Shown here: in pieces, positions 34,689 to 43,571 of the stretch | How positions within the stretch are numbered: position 1 is the first letter of the stretch | Layout: each line of letters opens with the position of its first letter | NCBI GenBank assembly: GCA_045657665.1 | Contig: JAZOTN010000038.1 | Span: 124,001-188,000, forward strand | Source of the DNA: RUG12461 sp045657665 | Lineage (GTDB): Bacteria > Bacillota > Clostridia > Lachnospirales > Lachnospiraceae | Reading direction: 5' to 3' | Length of the DNA stretch: 64,000 nucleotides | Position numbers and translations under genes: made by a program | The notes under the pieces: model-generated | What the model was told of the DNA's origin: nothing | Databases searched by the model: none | Seen by the model: the letters and a program-made list of their open reading frames with translations, nothing else

Positions 34689-35880
34689 AGAGAGTTATAT
34701 CGAGGAAGCCGAAAAATCACTGCTTCATACTTATAATCGTTTTCCCGTTATTCTGGATCATGGAAAGGGAGTCTATCTCTATGATACGGAAGGCAAACAG
34801 TATCTGGACTTTTATGCCGGCATTGCCGTCCTGGCACTTGGACACGGAGACGAGAAGTTTAATCAGGCTTTAAAAAGTCAGATCGATAAGCTGATACACA
34901 CGTCTAATTACTATTATAATATCCCATCGATCCGCGCGGCGGAAAGACTTCTTGCAGTGTCCGAAATGGACCGGGTTTTTTTTACCAACAGCGGAACCGA
35001 GGCCATAGAAGGTGCGATCAAGGCTGCGCGGAAATACCGTTATATGAAGACCGGTAATAATGACGGAGAGATCATCGCCATGAACGGATCTTTTCACGGG
35101 CGCAGTATGGGAGCCCTTTCCGTTACGGGTACGGAAAGCTACCGGACGCCTTTTGAACCGCTGATCGGCGGTGTCCGTTTTGCGGATTACAATGACCTTT
35201 CCGGTGTGGAAAAATGCATTACCGGGAAGACCTGTGCAATCCTTCTTGAAACTGTGCAGGGGGAAGGCGGGATCTATCCGGCAAGTAAGGAATTTCTTGC
35301 CGGTATCCGTGCGCTCTGTGATGAAAAGGATATTCTTCTGATCCTGGATGAGATCCAGTGCGGGGTCGGGCGTACCGGTGAGATGTATGCGTGGCAGCAT
35401 TACGGCATAAAGCCGGATATCATGACAACCGCAAAAGCACTCGGATGCGGGATACCGGTAGGCGCATTTTTGATGAAGGAAAGTGTTGCGGAATATTCAC
35501 TGGCGCCGGGAGATCATGGGACGACGTACGGAGGAAATCCGCTGGCCGGTGCAGCGATCAATGCAGTGCTGGAGATTTATGCGGAAAAGGATATCCTGAA
35601 TCATGTAAAGGAGCTGACGCCCTATCTCGAAGAGAAGCTTGATGAGATCGTATCCCGTTATGATTTTGTAAAAGAAAGGAGAGGACTCGGCTTTATGCAG
35701 GGGCTTGAGTTCTCGATTCCGGTATCGGATATTGCTTCGCGTGCCATTGATAAGGGAGTGATCCTGATCACGGCAGGAAAGAATGTGATACGTTTTGTAC
35801 CGCCTCTTGTCATTGAAAAGGAACACATTGATGAAATGAGTGAAAAGCTGATAAAGGTACTGGATGGGGTCCGCTCATGA
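34681..35880 (+). CDS. argD: acetylornithine aminotransferase
   Basis: 399 residues from the ATG at 34681, matching the family start and overlapping the argB stop. Class III PLP aminotransferase: FFTNSGTEAIEGAIKAAR near 100-117, ILDEIQCGVGRTG near 221-233, and the PLP lysine in TTAKALGCGIPVGAF near 250. It converts N-acetylglutamate semialdehyde to N-acetylornithine. The following gene overlaps by 4 bases (ATGA), so translation is coupled. Confidence 0.95.
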   Translation: MNKESYIEEAEKSLLHTYNRFPVILDHGKGVYLYDTEGKQYLDFYAGIAVLALGHGDEKFNQALKSQIDKLIHTSNYYYNIPSIRAAERLLAVSEMDRVFFTNSGTEAIEGAIKAARKYRYMKTGNNDGEIIAMNGSFHGRSMGALSVTGTESYRTPFEPLIGGVRFADYNDLSGVEKCITGKTCAILLETVQGEGGIYPASKEFLAGIRALCDEKDILLILDEIQCGVGRTGEMYAWQHYGIKPDIMTTAKALGCGIPVGAFLMKESVAEYSLAPGDHGTTYGGNPLAGAAINAVLEIYAEKDILNHVKELTPYLEEKLDEIVSRYDFVKERRGLGFMQGLEFSIPVSDIASRAIDKGVILITAGKNVIRFVPPLVIEKEHIDEMSEKLIKVLDGVRS

Positions 35881-37082
35881 GGGAGAGTGCAAAGAGTTTT
35901 CTCTCTATGTGCTTTGTTTTGCTATTGCTTTTTCTTCTGATACTCGGCGTGCGGCGTTTTCCCGTGCTTTCTCCGGTAGAGAAGGAAACGGCAGAAGAAA
36001 CGCCTCTTTCGGAGCTTTCGGATGAGGAACTGCTGACCCGGTACACTGAGGCAGAGAAGACGCTTCTTCTCTGGACGTCGGACAGCGAAATGGAGAGTTT
36101 TCTTGAAGAAGCGGCGCTGGATTATTACCGGGAAACCGGGATTGCTGCGCAGATTAAGTTGAAGGATCCGGCATTTTTTCTTGAACAGATCTATGATGCA
36201 AGCTGCAGTGAGGAGGGCGGATTTCCGGATCTTTACCTTACGGGGGGAGATGTGCTTGAGGAAGCGTGTCTTCTCGGACTTGCTGAGAAACGGGAGGGAT
36301 ATCCCGGGCCGGAGAAAATGCCATCGGAGACTGCGGAGGCAGCTTCAAGTCTTCGCGGGATATCGTATGCCTATCCGCTTTGTTTTGACACACCGGTATT
36401 TGTATATCTCAAGGAAGCGATTCCGGAGGAACCAGTCTCTGTCGATGCGATCCTTCAGCAGGTTACCGAAGAGGGGCTGAAGATCGAGGTCGGGAATATT
36501 CTGGAATGGGATTTAAATGATGAGTTTTACGATCTTGCGTTTCTTGGCGACTGCTATACCTTTTCGGATGAAAGCGAGGGACATCTTACAATAACAGAGG
36601 ACGAGGCCCTTCTTTCAAAGAAAACGAAGTATCTTAATGAGCTTTCCGAAGCGATCACGCTGGATGCGTCAACAACTTCTGAGGGAGCTGTTCTGAACCG
36701 TCTCAATCATCTTGCGACAGCCTGTGCCATCATAGATTCCGATGACCTTTCAAAGCTTCGTGTGGAGTATGGTGTGCTCCCGCAGATCGTTCTTAAGGAT
36801 GATCTGAAAACGGGAGGTTGTGCTGCAACGGAAATGGTTTTTATCAATCCGTTTTCCGAACAGAAGGAAGAAGCCGCCGGTTTTGCCGCATTTCTTACGG
36901 CAGAGGAGGCAAAAAAGGTTCATGAGCTGACGCCGCATTATTCCGTTTATGGTGATGTGAACCAGGAAGGGGACAGTGCAGTGGTTTTCCGGGCTTATGA
37001 AGATGCACAGCCGATGCCGTATTCTATGGATTCGGAGGATTTTCTGAAATCACTTCGACTTGAAATCCTAAAGATTTTCTAA
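35877..37082 (+). CDS. membrane-anchored solute-binding-protein-like protein
   Basis: 401 residues. A hydrophobic N-terminus (MCFVLLLLFLLILGV) acts as signal or anchor; there is no lipobox cysteine. The mature part resembles family 1 extracellular solute-binding proteins (LLLWTSDSEMESFLEEAALDYYRETG, DLYLTGGDVLEEACLLGLAE, YAYPLCFDTPVFVYLKEA). It is highly acidic overall. No ABC permease or ATPase gene is near, so it is an orphan and may sense rather than transport. It is coupled to argD by an ATGA overlap. The identity is moderate: fold-level resemblance only. Confidence 0.6.
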   Translation: MRESAKSFLSMCFVLLLLFLLILGVRRFPVLSPVEKETAEETPLSELSDEELLTRYTEAEKTLLLWTSDSEMESFLEEAALDYYRETGIAAQIKLKDPAFFLEQIYDASCSEEGGFPDLYLTGGDVLEEACLLGLAEKREGYPGPEKMPSETAEAASSLRGISYAYPLCFDTPVFVYLKEAIPEEPVSVDAILQQVTEEGLKIEVGNILEWDLNDEFYDLAFLGDCYTFSDESEGHLTITEDEALLSKKTKYLNELSEAITLDASTTSEGAVLNRLNHLATACAIIDSDDLSKLRVEYGVLPQIVLKDDLKTGGCAATEMVFINPFSEQKEEAAGFAAFLTAEEAKKVHELTPHYSVYGDVNQEGDSAVVFRAYEDAQPMPYSMDSEDFLKSLRLEILKIF

Positions 37083-37098
37083 ACTTTCCTGATCCTTC

Positions 37099-37127
37099 TT
37101 GCGCGATGAACCAAAAATGGATATGAT
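37099..37127 (+). promoter_or_regulatory. candidate comEA promoter
   Basis: TTGCGC (37099-37104), 17-base spacer, TATGAT (37122-37127), start point near 37134. The transcript would contain the whole hairpin that covers the ribosome-binding site. Confidence 0.45.
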
Positions 37128-37148
37128 AAAAAGTGACGGGCATTGGGA

Positions 37149-37176
37149 CTCCTTTCGGACGATAGTTTGAAAGGAG
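37149..37176 (+). promoter_or_regulatory. hairpin sequestering the comEA ribosome-binding site
   Basis: CTCCTTTC (37149-37156) is the exact complement of GAAAGGAG (37169-37176), with a 12-base loop. The second arm is the comEA Shine-Dalgarno, 9 bases before the ATG at 37185. When folded it would block initiation. Confidence 0.6.
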
Positions 37177-37184
37177 ATTATTTG

Positions 37185-37751
37185 ATGAAAAAATACAGAG
37201 TTTTGCTTGTGCTCGGCCTTTTGTTTCTTTTGGCATTGCTGCTTTCGGGATGCAGTGAAAAGAGCTACCTCGATACGGAAGAGGAAAGCGCTTATTTCAC
37301 GGAAGAGGACACGGAAGCAGAGCCGGAGGCAGCAACAGAGGGCACCGCATATGTTTATGTCTGCGGAGAGGTTATCAGGCCCGGAGTCTATGAGGTTGCG
37401 GCAGAGAGCCGTGTGTACGAGGTGATTGATCTTGCGGGAGGCTTGACGGACGATGCGGACCCGGCAGCGGTCAACCAGGCGGAAACTGTTTTTGACGGTA
37501 TGATGATCGAGATCCCGGGAACTATGGGAGATGAAATGATTCCCGCTGCGGAAAAGGACGGACGGATCAATATCAATACCGCATCCAGAGAAGAACTTTT
37601 GACACTTCCCGGGATCGGAGAATCCAAAGCGGATTCGATCATTTCCTACCGGGATGAGCATGGGCGGTTTCAGGATCCTGCCGACCTGATGCAGATTCCG
37701 GGGATCAAAGAAGGCGTTTTCGGAAAGTTAAAAGATAAAATCAGGGTTTAG
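37185..37751 (+). CDS. comEA: ComEA-like competence DNA-binding protein, lipoprotein form
   Basis: 188 residues from the ATG at 37185. The lipobox LLSGC gives lipid-Cys23. An acidic spacer follows, then an SLBB domain (VYVCGEVIRPGVYEV, about 62-120) and a C-terminal double helix-hairpin-helix DNA-binding domain (INTASREELLTLPGIGESKAD and IPGIKEGVFGKL). ComEA binds incoming double-stranded DNA outside the membrane and passes it to ComEC, which is encoded 3.3 kb downstream. Bacillus ComEA is held by a transmembrane helix; here a lipid anchor is predicted. The response regulator follows after 9 bases. Confidence 0.88.
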   Translation: MKKYRVLLVLGLLFLLALLLSGCSEKSYLDTEEESAYFTEEDTEAEPEAATEGTAYVYVCGEVIRPGVYEVAAESRVYEVIDLAGGLTDDADPAAVNQAETVFDGMMIEIPGTMGDEMIPAAEKDGRININTASREELLTLPGIGESKADSIISYRDEHGRFQDPADLMQIPGIKEGVFGKLKDKIRV

Positions 37752-37760
37752 AGGAGTCAC

Positions 37761-38450
37761 ATGGCAAAAAAGGTTTTGGTCGTAGACGATGAAAAACTGA
37801 TCGTGAAGGGAATCCGTTTCAGCCTGGAACAGGACGGAATGGAAGTGGACTGCGCGTATGACGGAGAAGAAGCACTTCAGCTTGCGACCGAAAACCGTTA
37901 CGATATGATCCTTCTCGATGTGATGCTGCCGAAGATGGATGGCTTTCAGGTATGCCAGCAGATCCGGGAGTTTTCGGACGTGCCGGTCGTGATGCTGACC
38001 GCAAAAGGCGATGATATGGACAAGATCCTCGGCCTTGAGTATGGAGCGGATGATTATATCACGAAGCCGTTCAATATTCTGGAGGTGAAAGCCAGGATCA
38101 AGGCGATCATGCGCAGAACCACAGGAAAGAGCGGCGTGGACGAGAAGGGAAATGTGATCCAGAACGGTGATCTGAAGCTTGATCTTGACAGCAGACGTCT
38201 GTTCATCCTCGGCAGGGAAGTAAATCTGACCGCCAAGGAATTTGATATCCTGGAGCTCCTTGTGACCAATCCGGGGAAGGTATACAGCCGGGACAATCTT
38301 TTGAACCTGATCTGGGGATTTGATTATCCTGGGGATGCACGGACAGTGGATGTGCATGTGAGACGCCTTCGGGAAAAGATTGAGACCAGTCCCAGCGAAC
38401 CGAAGTATGTTCACACGAAGTGGGGACAGGGCTATTACTATCACGGCTGA
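37761..38450 (+). CDS. OmpR/PhoB-family response regulator
   Basis: 229 residues. The receiver domain has acidic pocket residues VVDDE (8-12), phosphoacceptor Asp53 in LLDVMLPKMDG, and Lys102 in TKPF. The C-terminal winged helix contains LTAKEFDILELLVTNPGKVYSRDNLL and RTVDVHVRRLREKIE. It is close in style to WalR/PhoP regulators. GAGGAG precedes the ATG. The histidine kinase gene follows after 70 bases, so this is the DNA-binding half of a two-component pair placed between comEA and comEC. Confidence 0.94.
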   Translation: MAKKVLVVDDEKLIVKGIRFSLEQDGMEVDCAYDGEEALQLATENRYDMILLDVMLPKMDGFQVCQQIREFSDVPVVMLTAKGDDMDKILGLEYGADDYITKPFNILEVKARIKAIMRRTTGKSGVDEKGNVIQNGDLKLDLDSRRLFILGREVNLTAKEFDILELLVTNPGKVYSRDNLLNLIWGFDYPGDARTVDVHVRRLREKIETSPSEPKYVHTKWGQGYYYHG

Positions 38451-38520
38451 GATTTCGGCACCGGAAGAGTGCTTGTGCGGACAGGCAGCTGCGCGGCCTC
38501 AGAGCTGTTTTTAAGAGTAT

Positions 38521-39990
38521 ATGAAAAATCTGTTGCGTCGTTTTTTCGGAAGCCTTGTCTTCCGTCTTATTATCATCATATCTTTGGTCGGTATCGTACC
38601 GGCGGTGATCGTTCAAACGGGTGTTTTGAAGTCCTATGAAAAGAGAGCCGTCAATATCAAAACGATCGAGATCCAGAGCCAGGCGAAGATCCTCGCAAAC
38701 ACCATTGTAGCGGAAAACTATATTGAATCCCCGCGTGATACGGTTATTGATGCGGAGCTTTCGCTCCTTTCCACCATTTATGACGGGCGTGTCATGATCG
38801 TGGATTCCACTTACAGGATCGTGAAGGATACCTATGATCTTGATACCAGAAAGACCATTATTTCCCGGGAGGTGATGCAGGGCTTTCGCGGGGAAGAAGT
38901 GACGAATTACGATTCCGAGAACCGTTATATCGAGCTGGTGTTGCCGCTTTCACCCCAGATCACGGGAGAGGAAGCAATCGAGAACCTGCCGGTGCTGGGC
39001 GTCATGGTCGTCAGCGTTTCTACGGATAATGATGCCTATAATTATGAGTACCTCAGGAGCCGTGGAATTCTGGTATGTGTCGTGATCGGAATGATCGTGA
39101 TCCTTTTTGCCATTGTAGCTTCCGTCCATATGCTGACGCCCCTTCGACGTCTTTCCTCCGAGATCAGGAGAATGCACGCCGAGATCGGGACGGAGGAGAT
39201 CAAGCCTACCGGATATACGGAAACACGTGAGATCGCCGAGCGTATCAACGGGATGAATGAACAGGCGAAGCTTCTCAACGCCTCGAGACAGGAGTTTGTG
39301 TCAAATGTCTCTCACGAGCTGAAAACCCCGCTGACTTCCATGAAGGTGCTGGCGGATTCCCTGAACGGGCAGGAAAATGTCCCGGTGGAGCTTTACCAGG
39401 AATTTATGCAGGATATCACCGAAGAGATCGACCGGGAGAACAAGATCATCTCGGATCTGCTTTCGCTGGTGAAAATGGACAAAGCCGCAGCGGATATGAG
39501 TATCACGCCGGTTAATATCAATGAGCTTCTTGAGCTGATCATGAAGCGATTGCAGCCGATCGCGGACGGGAAGAATGTGGAACTTGTAATGGAAAGCTTC
39601 CGCCCGATCATCGCAGAGATTGATGAAGTGAAGCTCACGCTGGCGATCAGCAATCTGGTCGAGAACGGCATTAAGTATAATAAACCAGAGGGCGGGTTCG
39701 TTCATGTTTCCCTGAACGCGGATACGCAGTATTTCTATGTGTCTGTAGAGGATTCCGGCATTGGTATCCCGGAAGAGGCTCAGGAGCATATTTACGAACG
39801 TTTTTACCGTGTGGATAAATCGCATTCCAGGGAGATCGGTGGAACGGGACTCGGCCTTTCCATCACAAGAAGTGCTGTTCTCATGCACCGTGGATCGATC
39901 AAGGTGTTCAGCAGGGAAGGGGAAGGGACGACATTTACGATCCGGATCCCGTTGAAATACACGATCGATCAGAGCGGTATGTCATTTTAG
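38521..39990 (+). CDS. sensor histidine kinase
   Basis: 489 residues. One transmembrane helix at about 13-33 and a second near 180-202 flank an extracytoplasmic sensor domain of ~145 residues. They are followed by HAMP, HisKA with His265 in SNVSHELKTPLTSM, and HATPase_c with N, G1 and G2 boxes (NLVENGIKYN, DSGIGIPEE, GGTGLGLSI). It autophosphorylates and passes phosphate to the regulator encoded upstream. The ribosome-binding site is weak (AAGAG close to the ATG). The signal sensed is unknown; the layout is WalK/PhoR-like but without a clear PAS domain. Confidence 0.92.
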   Translation: MKNLLRRFFGSLVFRLIIIISLVGIVPAVIVQTGVLKSYEKRAVNIKTIEIQSQAKILANTIVAENYIESPRDTVIDAELSLLSTIYDGRVMIVDSTYRIVKDTYDLDTRKTIISREVMQGFRGEEVTNYDSENRYIELVLPLSPQITGEEAIENLPVLGVMVVSVSTDNDAYNYEYLRSRGILVCVVIGMIVILFAIVASVHMLTPLRRLSSEIRRMHAEIGTEEIKPTGYTETREIAERINGMNEQAKLLNASRQEFVSNVSHELKTPLTSMKVLADSLNGQENVPVELYQEFMQDITEEIDRENKIISDLLSLVKMDKAAADMSITPVNINELLELIMKRLQPIADGKNVELVMESFRPIIAEIDEVKLTLAISNLVENGIKYNKPEGGFVHVSLNADTQYFYVSVEDSGIGIPEEAQEHIYERFYRVDKSHSREIGGTGLGLSITRSAVLMHRGSIKVFSREGEGTTFTIRIPLKYTIDQSGMSF

Positions 39991-40078
39991 GGAAATTTTG
40001 ATCCATTCCGTGCTCTCAGAGAGAGGATTTTCAGAATAGTTTTTTACGAGATAATTGTCAGACAGGAGTTTGGGACAA

Positions 40079-41074
40079 TTGAAAAACAAAGGTGTAATTC
40101 GTAAATTAAATATAAAATTAATAAAATATCCGCTTGCTGTACTGCTTATATTTGTGTTCGTCATAATCTCCGGCTGTGGAGAACAGAAGCCGGATGAAGA
40201 TTCGTATTACGTTTATTATGTTACTAAGGAAAATGACGGTATTGTGCCGCAACCGTATGAGCCGCAGGCCACAGATACAGAGGGACTGGTGAAGGAATTA
40301 CTCAGTGTTCTTTCTACGGATTCCGGCAGCGTGGAGTATAAAAAAGCGATCCCTACCGGAATCATGGTAGAAAAGTACCAGATTGACGATGGAACGCTCT
40401 CACTTACCTTTTCAGACGAATACAGTACGATGGATTCCATGACGGAGGTGCTTTGCCGATCCGCGGTTGTTGAAACACTGATCCAGATCCCGGAGATTAT
40501 GCGTGTCGGTTTTCTGGTGGGGAATGTTCCGCTGACGGACACAAAAGGGAACGTTGTGGGCTTTATGACCGCAGATACCTTTGTACAGAATCCGGGACGC
40601 CAGATCAATGCGATCCAGGAGACCACGTTGACGTTGTATTTTTCCAATCTGGAAGGGGACGGGCTCGTACCCGAAGTGCAGCGTGTTCATTTCAGCAGTA
40701 ATATCTCCATGGAAAAGCTTGTGGTTGAGCGGCTCCTGGAAGGACCGCTCGGAGAGAACGAACAGTCCACAATCCCGCAGGGAACGCTTCTTCTCAGCGT
40801 TTCGGCGGTGGATGGCGTGTGCTATGTGAACTTTGATGAGACATTTCGCAATCAGGATTATGAGATACAGGAAGGGGTCGTGATCTATTCGATCGTGGAT
40901 TCCCTGACGGAGCTGGAAGGGATCGATCGTGTCCAGATCGAGATTAACGGTGATACGAGCGGGGTATACCGGGACCGTTTCCCGCTTTCGACTCTGTATG
41001 AGAGAAATGAAGAGATCATCACAGGGCCTTCCGAGGTGATTTCGACGGAAGAGGAGAGCGAAGATGAGAAGTGA
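40079..41074 (+). CDS. GerMN-domain lipoprotein
   Basis: 331 residues from a TTG at 40079, chosen because AGGAG lies 10 bases upstream. The hydrophobic segment and lipobox IISGC give lipid-Cys33. Two GerMN-type domains follow (about 55-165 and 190-305), each with the strand pattern TLSLTFSDEYSTMDSMTE / VCYVNFDETFRNQDYEI. GerMN domains occur in the spore-germination protein GerM and in envelope lipoproteins of non-sporulating bacteria. It overlaps comEC by 11 bases and follows the two-component pair, so all may be one envelope/competence unit. Confidence 0.82.
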   Translation: MKNKGVIRKLNIKLIKYPLAVLLIFVFVIISGCGEQKPDEDSYYVYYVTKENDGIVPQPYEPQATDTEGLVKELLSVLSTDSGSVEYKKAIPTGIMVEKYQIDDGTLSLTFSDEYSTMDSMTEVLCRSAVVETLIQIPEIMRVGFLVGNVPLTDTKGNVVGFMTADTFVQNPGRQINAIQETTLTLYFSNLEGDGLVPEVQRVHFSSNISMEKLVVERLLEGPLGENEQSTIPQGTLLLSVSAVDGVCYVNFDETFRNQDYEIQEGVVIYSIVDSLTELEGIDRVQIEINGDTSGVYRDRFPLSTLYERNEEIITGPSEVISTEEESEDEK

Positions 41075-43451
41075 AAGATGGATGGCATATGCTGCCGGTT
41101 CTTTCCTGATCGGAATTCTCCTTGCCAGGAGCCGAATCCTTTTATGGATCCTTCCTGCTGCTGCTCTGGCCATGTATTTATGCGCGGCGGCACACTTCGC
41201 CGGGAGACCGAAAAGAGGGATCTTGTTTCTCCTGCTGATCGGAAGCGCGGTAGTCACCGGCATATTACGGTATGCTGCTGCTGACGCATTCCGGGAACGG
41301 TATGAACCTCTTATCAAGGATGGCACTTCTGCTCGTGTTCAAGGTCTTGTTTATCAGAAAGAATCCAAAAATCAAAACACGATTTATTATCTAAAGAATT
41401 CCTTTATTCAAACTGATCGATCCAGCGTACCCTGTAACCACATACAGGTTTATCTTGACTCCGGTGAATATCCTGTCGGTTCGACTCTGCTTGTGTCCGG
41501 AGAAATCCGGGAATTTGAAGGAGCATGCAACGAAGGCAATTTTAACAGGAAGCTTTATATGGAAAGCCGGAAGATCGCTTTTTCGGTATACGGAAAGAGC
41601 GTCAGAGAAGTCGGAAAGCGGAGGCTTCTGCTCCAGCGGGCATTGTTTCAGCTCCGGGATCGGATCCGTGATATATTTGATAAAGCGCTCTCGGAAACAG
41701 ATGCCGGTATCATGACTACCATGCTGCTCGGAGACCGGACTGCGCTAAACACTGACGTAAAGGAACTCTATCAGGCATCCGGGATTTCACATATTCTTGC
41801 GATCTCCGGACTTCACGTTTCTCTTATCGGAGCTTTGCTGCTGAGGCTATTAAGGAACCTCAGGCTGCCGCTGCCGTTTTGCGCTGTCCTTTCAGCTGCA
41901 GTTATGGCGCTTTATACGATGATGACAGGGTCATCACCATCTGCGTTGAGAGCATATCTGATGTTTTTGCCGGCGATCGCGGCTCCGCTCTGCCGCCGCA
42001 CCTATGATTCGGTGACGGCACTCTCATTGGCGTTGATCCTGCTTCTTTGGGAGAACCCGTTTCTGACCGGATACAGCGGGTTTGTTTTTTCATTTGGTGC
42101 GGTGCTTTCGGTGACGGCATTTGGAAGTGTGCTTATGCCGGAGATACCAAAGAACGGGGAAGTCGGATCGGGGTTTAAGGAGAAATGGAAAGGCTTTCTA
42201 TGCAAAAGGGGTGAAGCACTGAGGAGGGCACTTCCGGTTATTGTTGCACTCCAGCTTGTCACCCTGCCGATCGTGATGTGGAACTACTATGAAATCCCGC
42301 TTTATGCTCCGCTGCTGAATCTTCTCATTGTTCCGCTTCTCGGAGTGATCCTCGCTGCCGGAATTGCGGGAGCCCTCGCAGGACTGCTTGGATTTTGTAT
42401 TGGTGCAAAAACGGTATTATTAATTCCACATTACATTTTACACTTTTATGGGCATGCCTGCCGGATCATACAAAAACTACCGGGTGCGCATCTGATCACG
42501 GGGAAACCCTCTGTTGTTTTAACAGTGCTTTATTACACAGTTCTGACTGCAGTTTTTATCCTCATGGATTTGATCAAAAAGCGCCGGTATACTGTTCTTC
42601 CGGCATTTCTTCTTACCGCTTTGCTTCTGGTTCCGAAGCATTTCGGATTTGAGCTCAGCATGCTGGACGTCGGGCAGGGGGACGGGATCTATATCAGCAC
42701 ACCGGGCGGCACAGCTTTTGTGGATGGGGGAAGCAGCAGCGTGAAAGAGGTTGGAAAGTATCGGATCAGACCGTTTCTTCTGGCAAAAGGAATAAGAAGC
42801 ATTGATTTCTGGCTGGTAACCCATACGGATGCCGATCATATCAGCGGTCTGAAGGAGCTTCTGGAGGAAGGTTATCCTGTTCATACACTTGTTTTTTCCA
42901 AATATGTGCTAAAGGATGAGGCAATGGAAGATCTGGCCGCTCTTGCCAGAGAGCACGGAACAAAGATCGCGTTTATCGAGCCGGGACAAAAGATCCGGCT
43001 TGGAAAAGCAACGCTGAAGTGCCTTTTTCCGGATCGGGATTATGTGTGCGATGACAAGAACGGCCTTTCGCTGGTAACGATGCTTATGGTCGATGATTTT
43101 TCCGCGCTTCTTACCGGAGATATTTCTTCCAAAGAGGAAGCTTATCTGATGGAAAATGACAGTCTTGTCAGAGTTCTTTCTGATGCGGATTTCTATAAAG
43201 CTGCACATCATGGATCGAAGTATTCGAATTCGGAAGCGTTTCTATCACTTCTTTCACCGGAGGCGGCGGGGATTTCCTGCGGAAAGGAAAACCGATACGG
43301 ACATCCAGCCGAGGAAGCGGTTTCCCATATGAAGGATGCCGGAGCCGTCGTTTATGATACCCGTTTTTCCGGACAGATCAAGGTGACACTTCCGGGCGGA
43401 GAGATGCGGGTGGAAACAATGAAGGGATGCTTTCCGAAAGGTGTTTTATGA
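41064..43451 (+). CDS. comEC: ComEC/Rec2 competence channel
   Basis: 795 residues. An N-terminal region with two or three helices and an OB-like soluble segment (DUF4131, about 1-180) leads to the Competence membrane domain (about 215-510, LLGDRTALNTDVKELYQASGISHILAISGLH). The C-terminal metallo-beta-lactamase-like nuclease domain (about 530-780) has LDVGQGDGIYI, THTDADHISG, LLTGDIS and KAAHHGSKYS. It moves single-stranded DNA across the membrane and probably degrades the other strand. GAGGAG lies upstream of the ATG. It is full length with intact motifs, so DNA uptake is plausible if pilus genes exist elsewhere. Confidence 0.95.
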   Translation: MRSERWMAYAAGSFLIGILLARSRILLWILPAAALAMYLCAAAHFAGRPKRGILFLLLIGSAVVTGILRYAAADAFRERYEPLIKDGTSARVQGLVYQKESKNQNTIYYLKNSFIQTDRSSVPCNHIQVYLDSGEYPVGSTLLVSGEIREFEGACNEGNFNRKLYMESRKIAFSVYGKSVREVGKRRLLLQRALFQLRDRIRDIFDKALSETDAGIMTTMLLGDRTALNTDVKELYQASGISHILAISGLHVSLIGALLLRLLRNLRLPLPFCAVLSAAVMALYTMMTGSSPSALRAYLMFLPAIAAPLCRRTYDSVTALSLALILLLWENPFLTGYSGFVFSFGAVLSVTAFGSVLMPEIPKNGEVGSGFKEKWKGFLCKRGEALRRALPVIVALQLVTLPIVMWNYYEIPLYAPLLNLLIVPLLGVILAAGIAGALAGLLGFCIGAKTVLLIPHYILHFYGHACRIIQKLPGAHLITGKPSVVLTVLYYTVLTAVFILMDLIKKRRYTVLPAFLLTALLLVPKHFGFELSMLDVGQGDGIYISTPGGTAFVDGGSSSVKEVGKYRIRPFLLAKGIRSIDFWLVTHTDADHISGLKELLEEGYPVHTLVFSKYVLKDEAMEDLAALAREHGTKIAFIEPGQKIRLGKATLKCLFPDRDYVCDDKNGLSLVTMLMVDDFSALLTGDISSKEEAYLMENDSLVRVLSDADFYKAAHHGSKYSNSEAFLSLLSPEAAGISCGKENRYGHPAEEAVSHMKDAGAVVYDTRFSGQIKVTLPGGEMRVETMKGCFPKGVL

Positions 43452-43474
43452 CAGGAAGTCTTCTTTAATGAATA

Positions 43475-43503
43475 TTGAAATGTATACCATGATGTAGTAT
43501 GAT
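43475..43503 (+). promoter_or_regulatory. promoter of the GT4-GH13 pair
   Basis: TTGAAA (43475-43480), 17-base spacer, TATGAT (43498-43503), leaving a leader of about 60 bases before the ATG at 43572. Confidence 0.6.
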
Positions 43504-43571
43504 GTGCAAAACTGGGGGAGTGTGAATGAAGCTAAACCTCTGATAAGACGAAATATGGATAAGGAGAGCCT

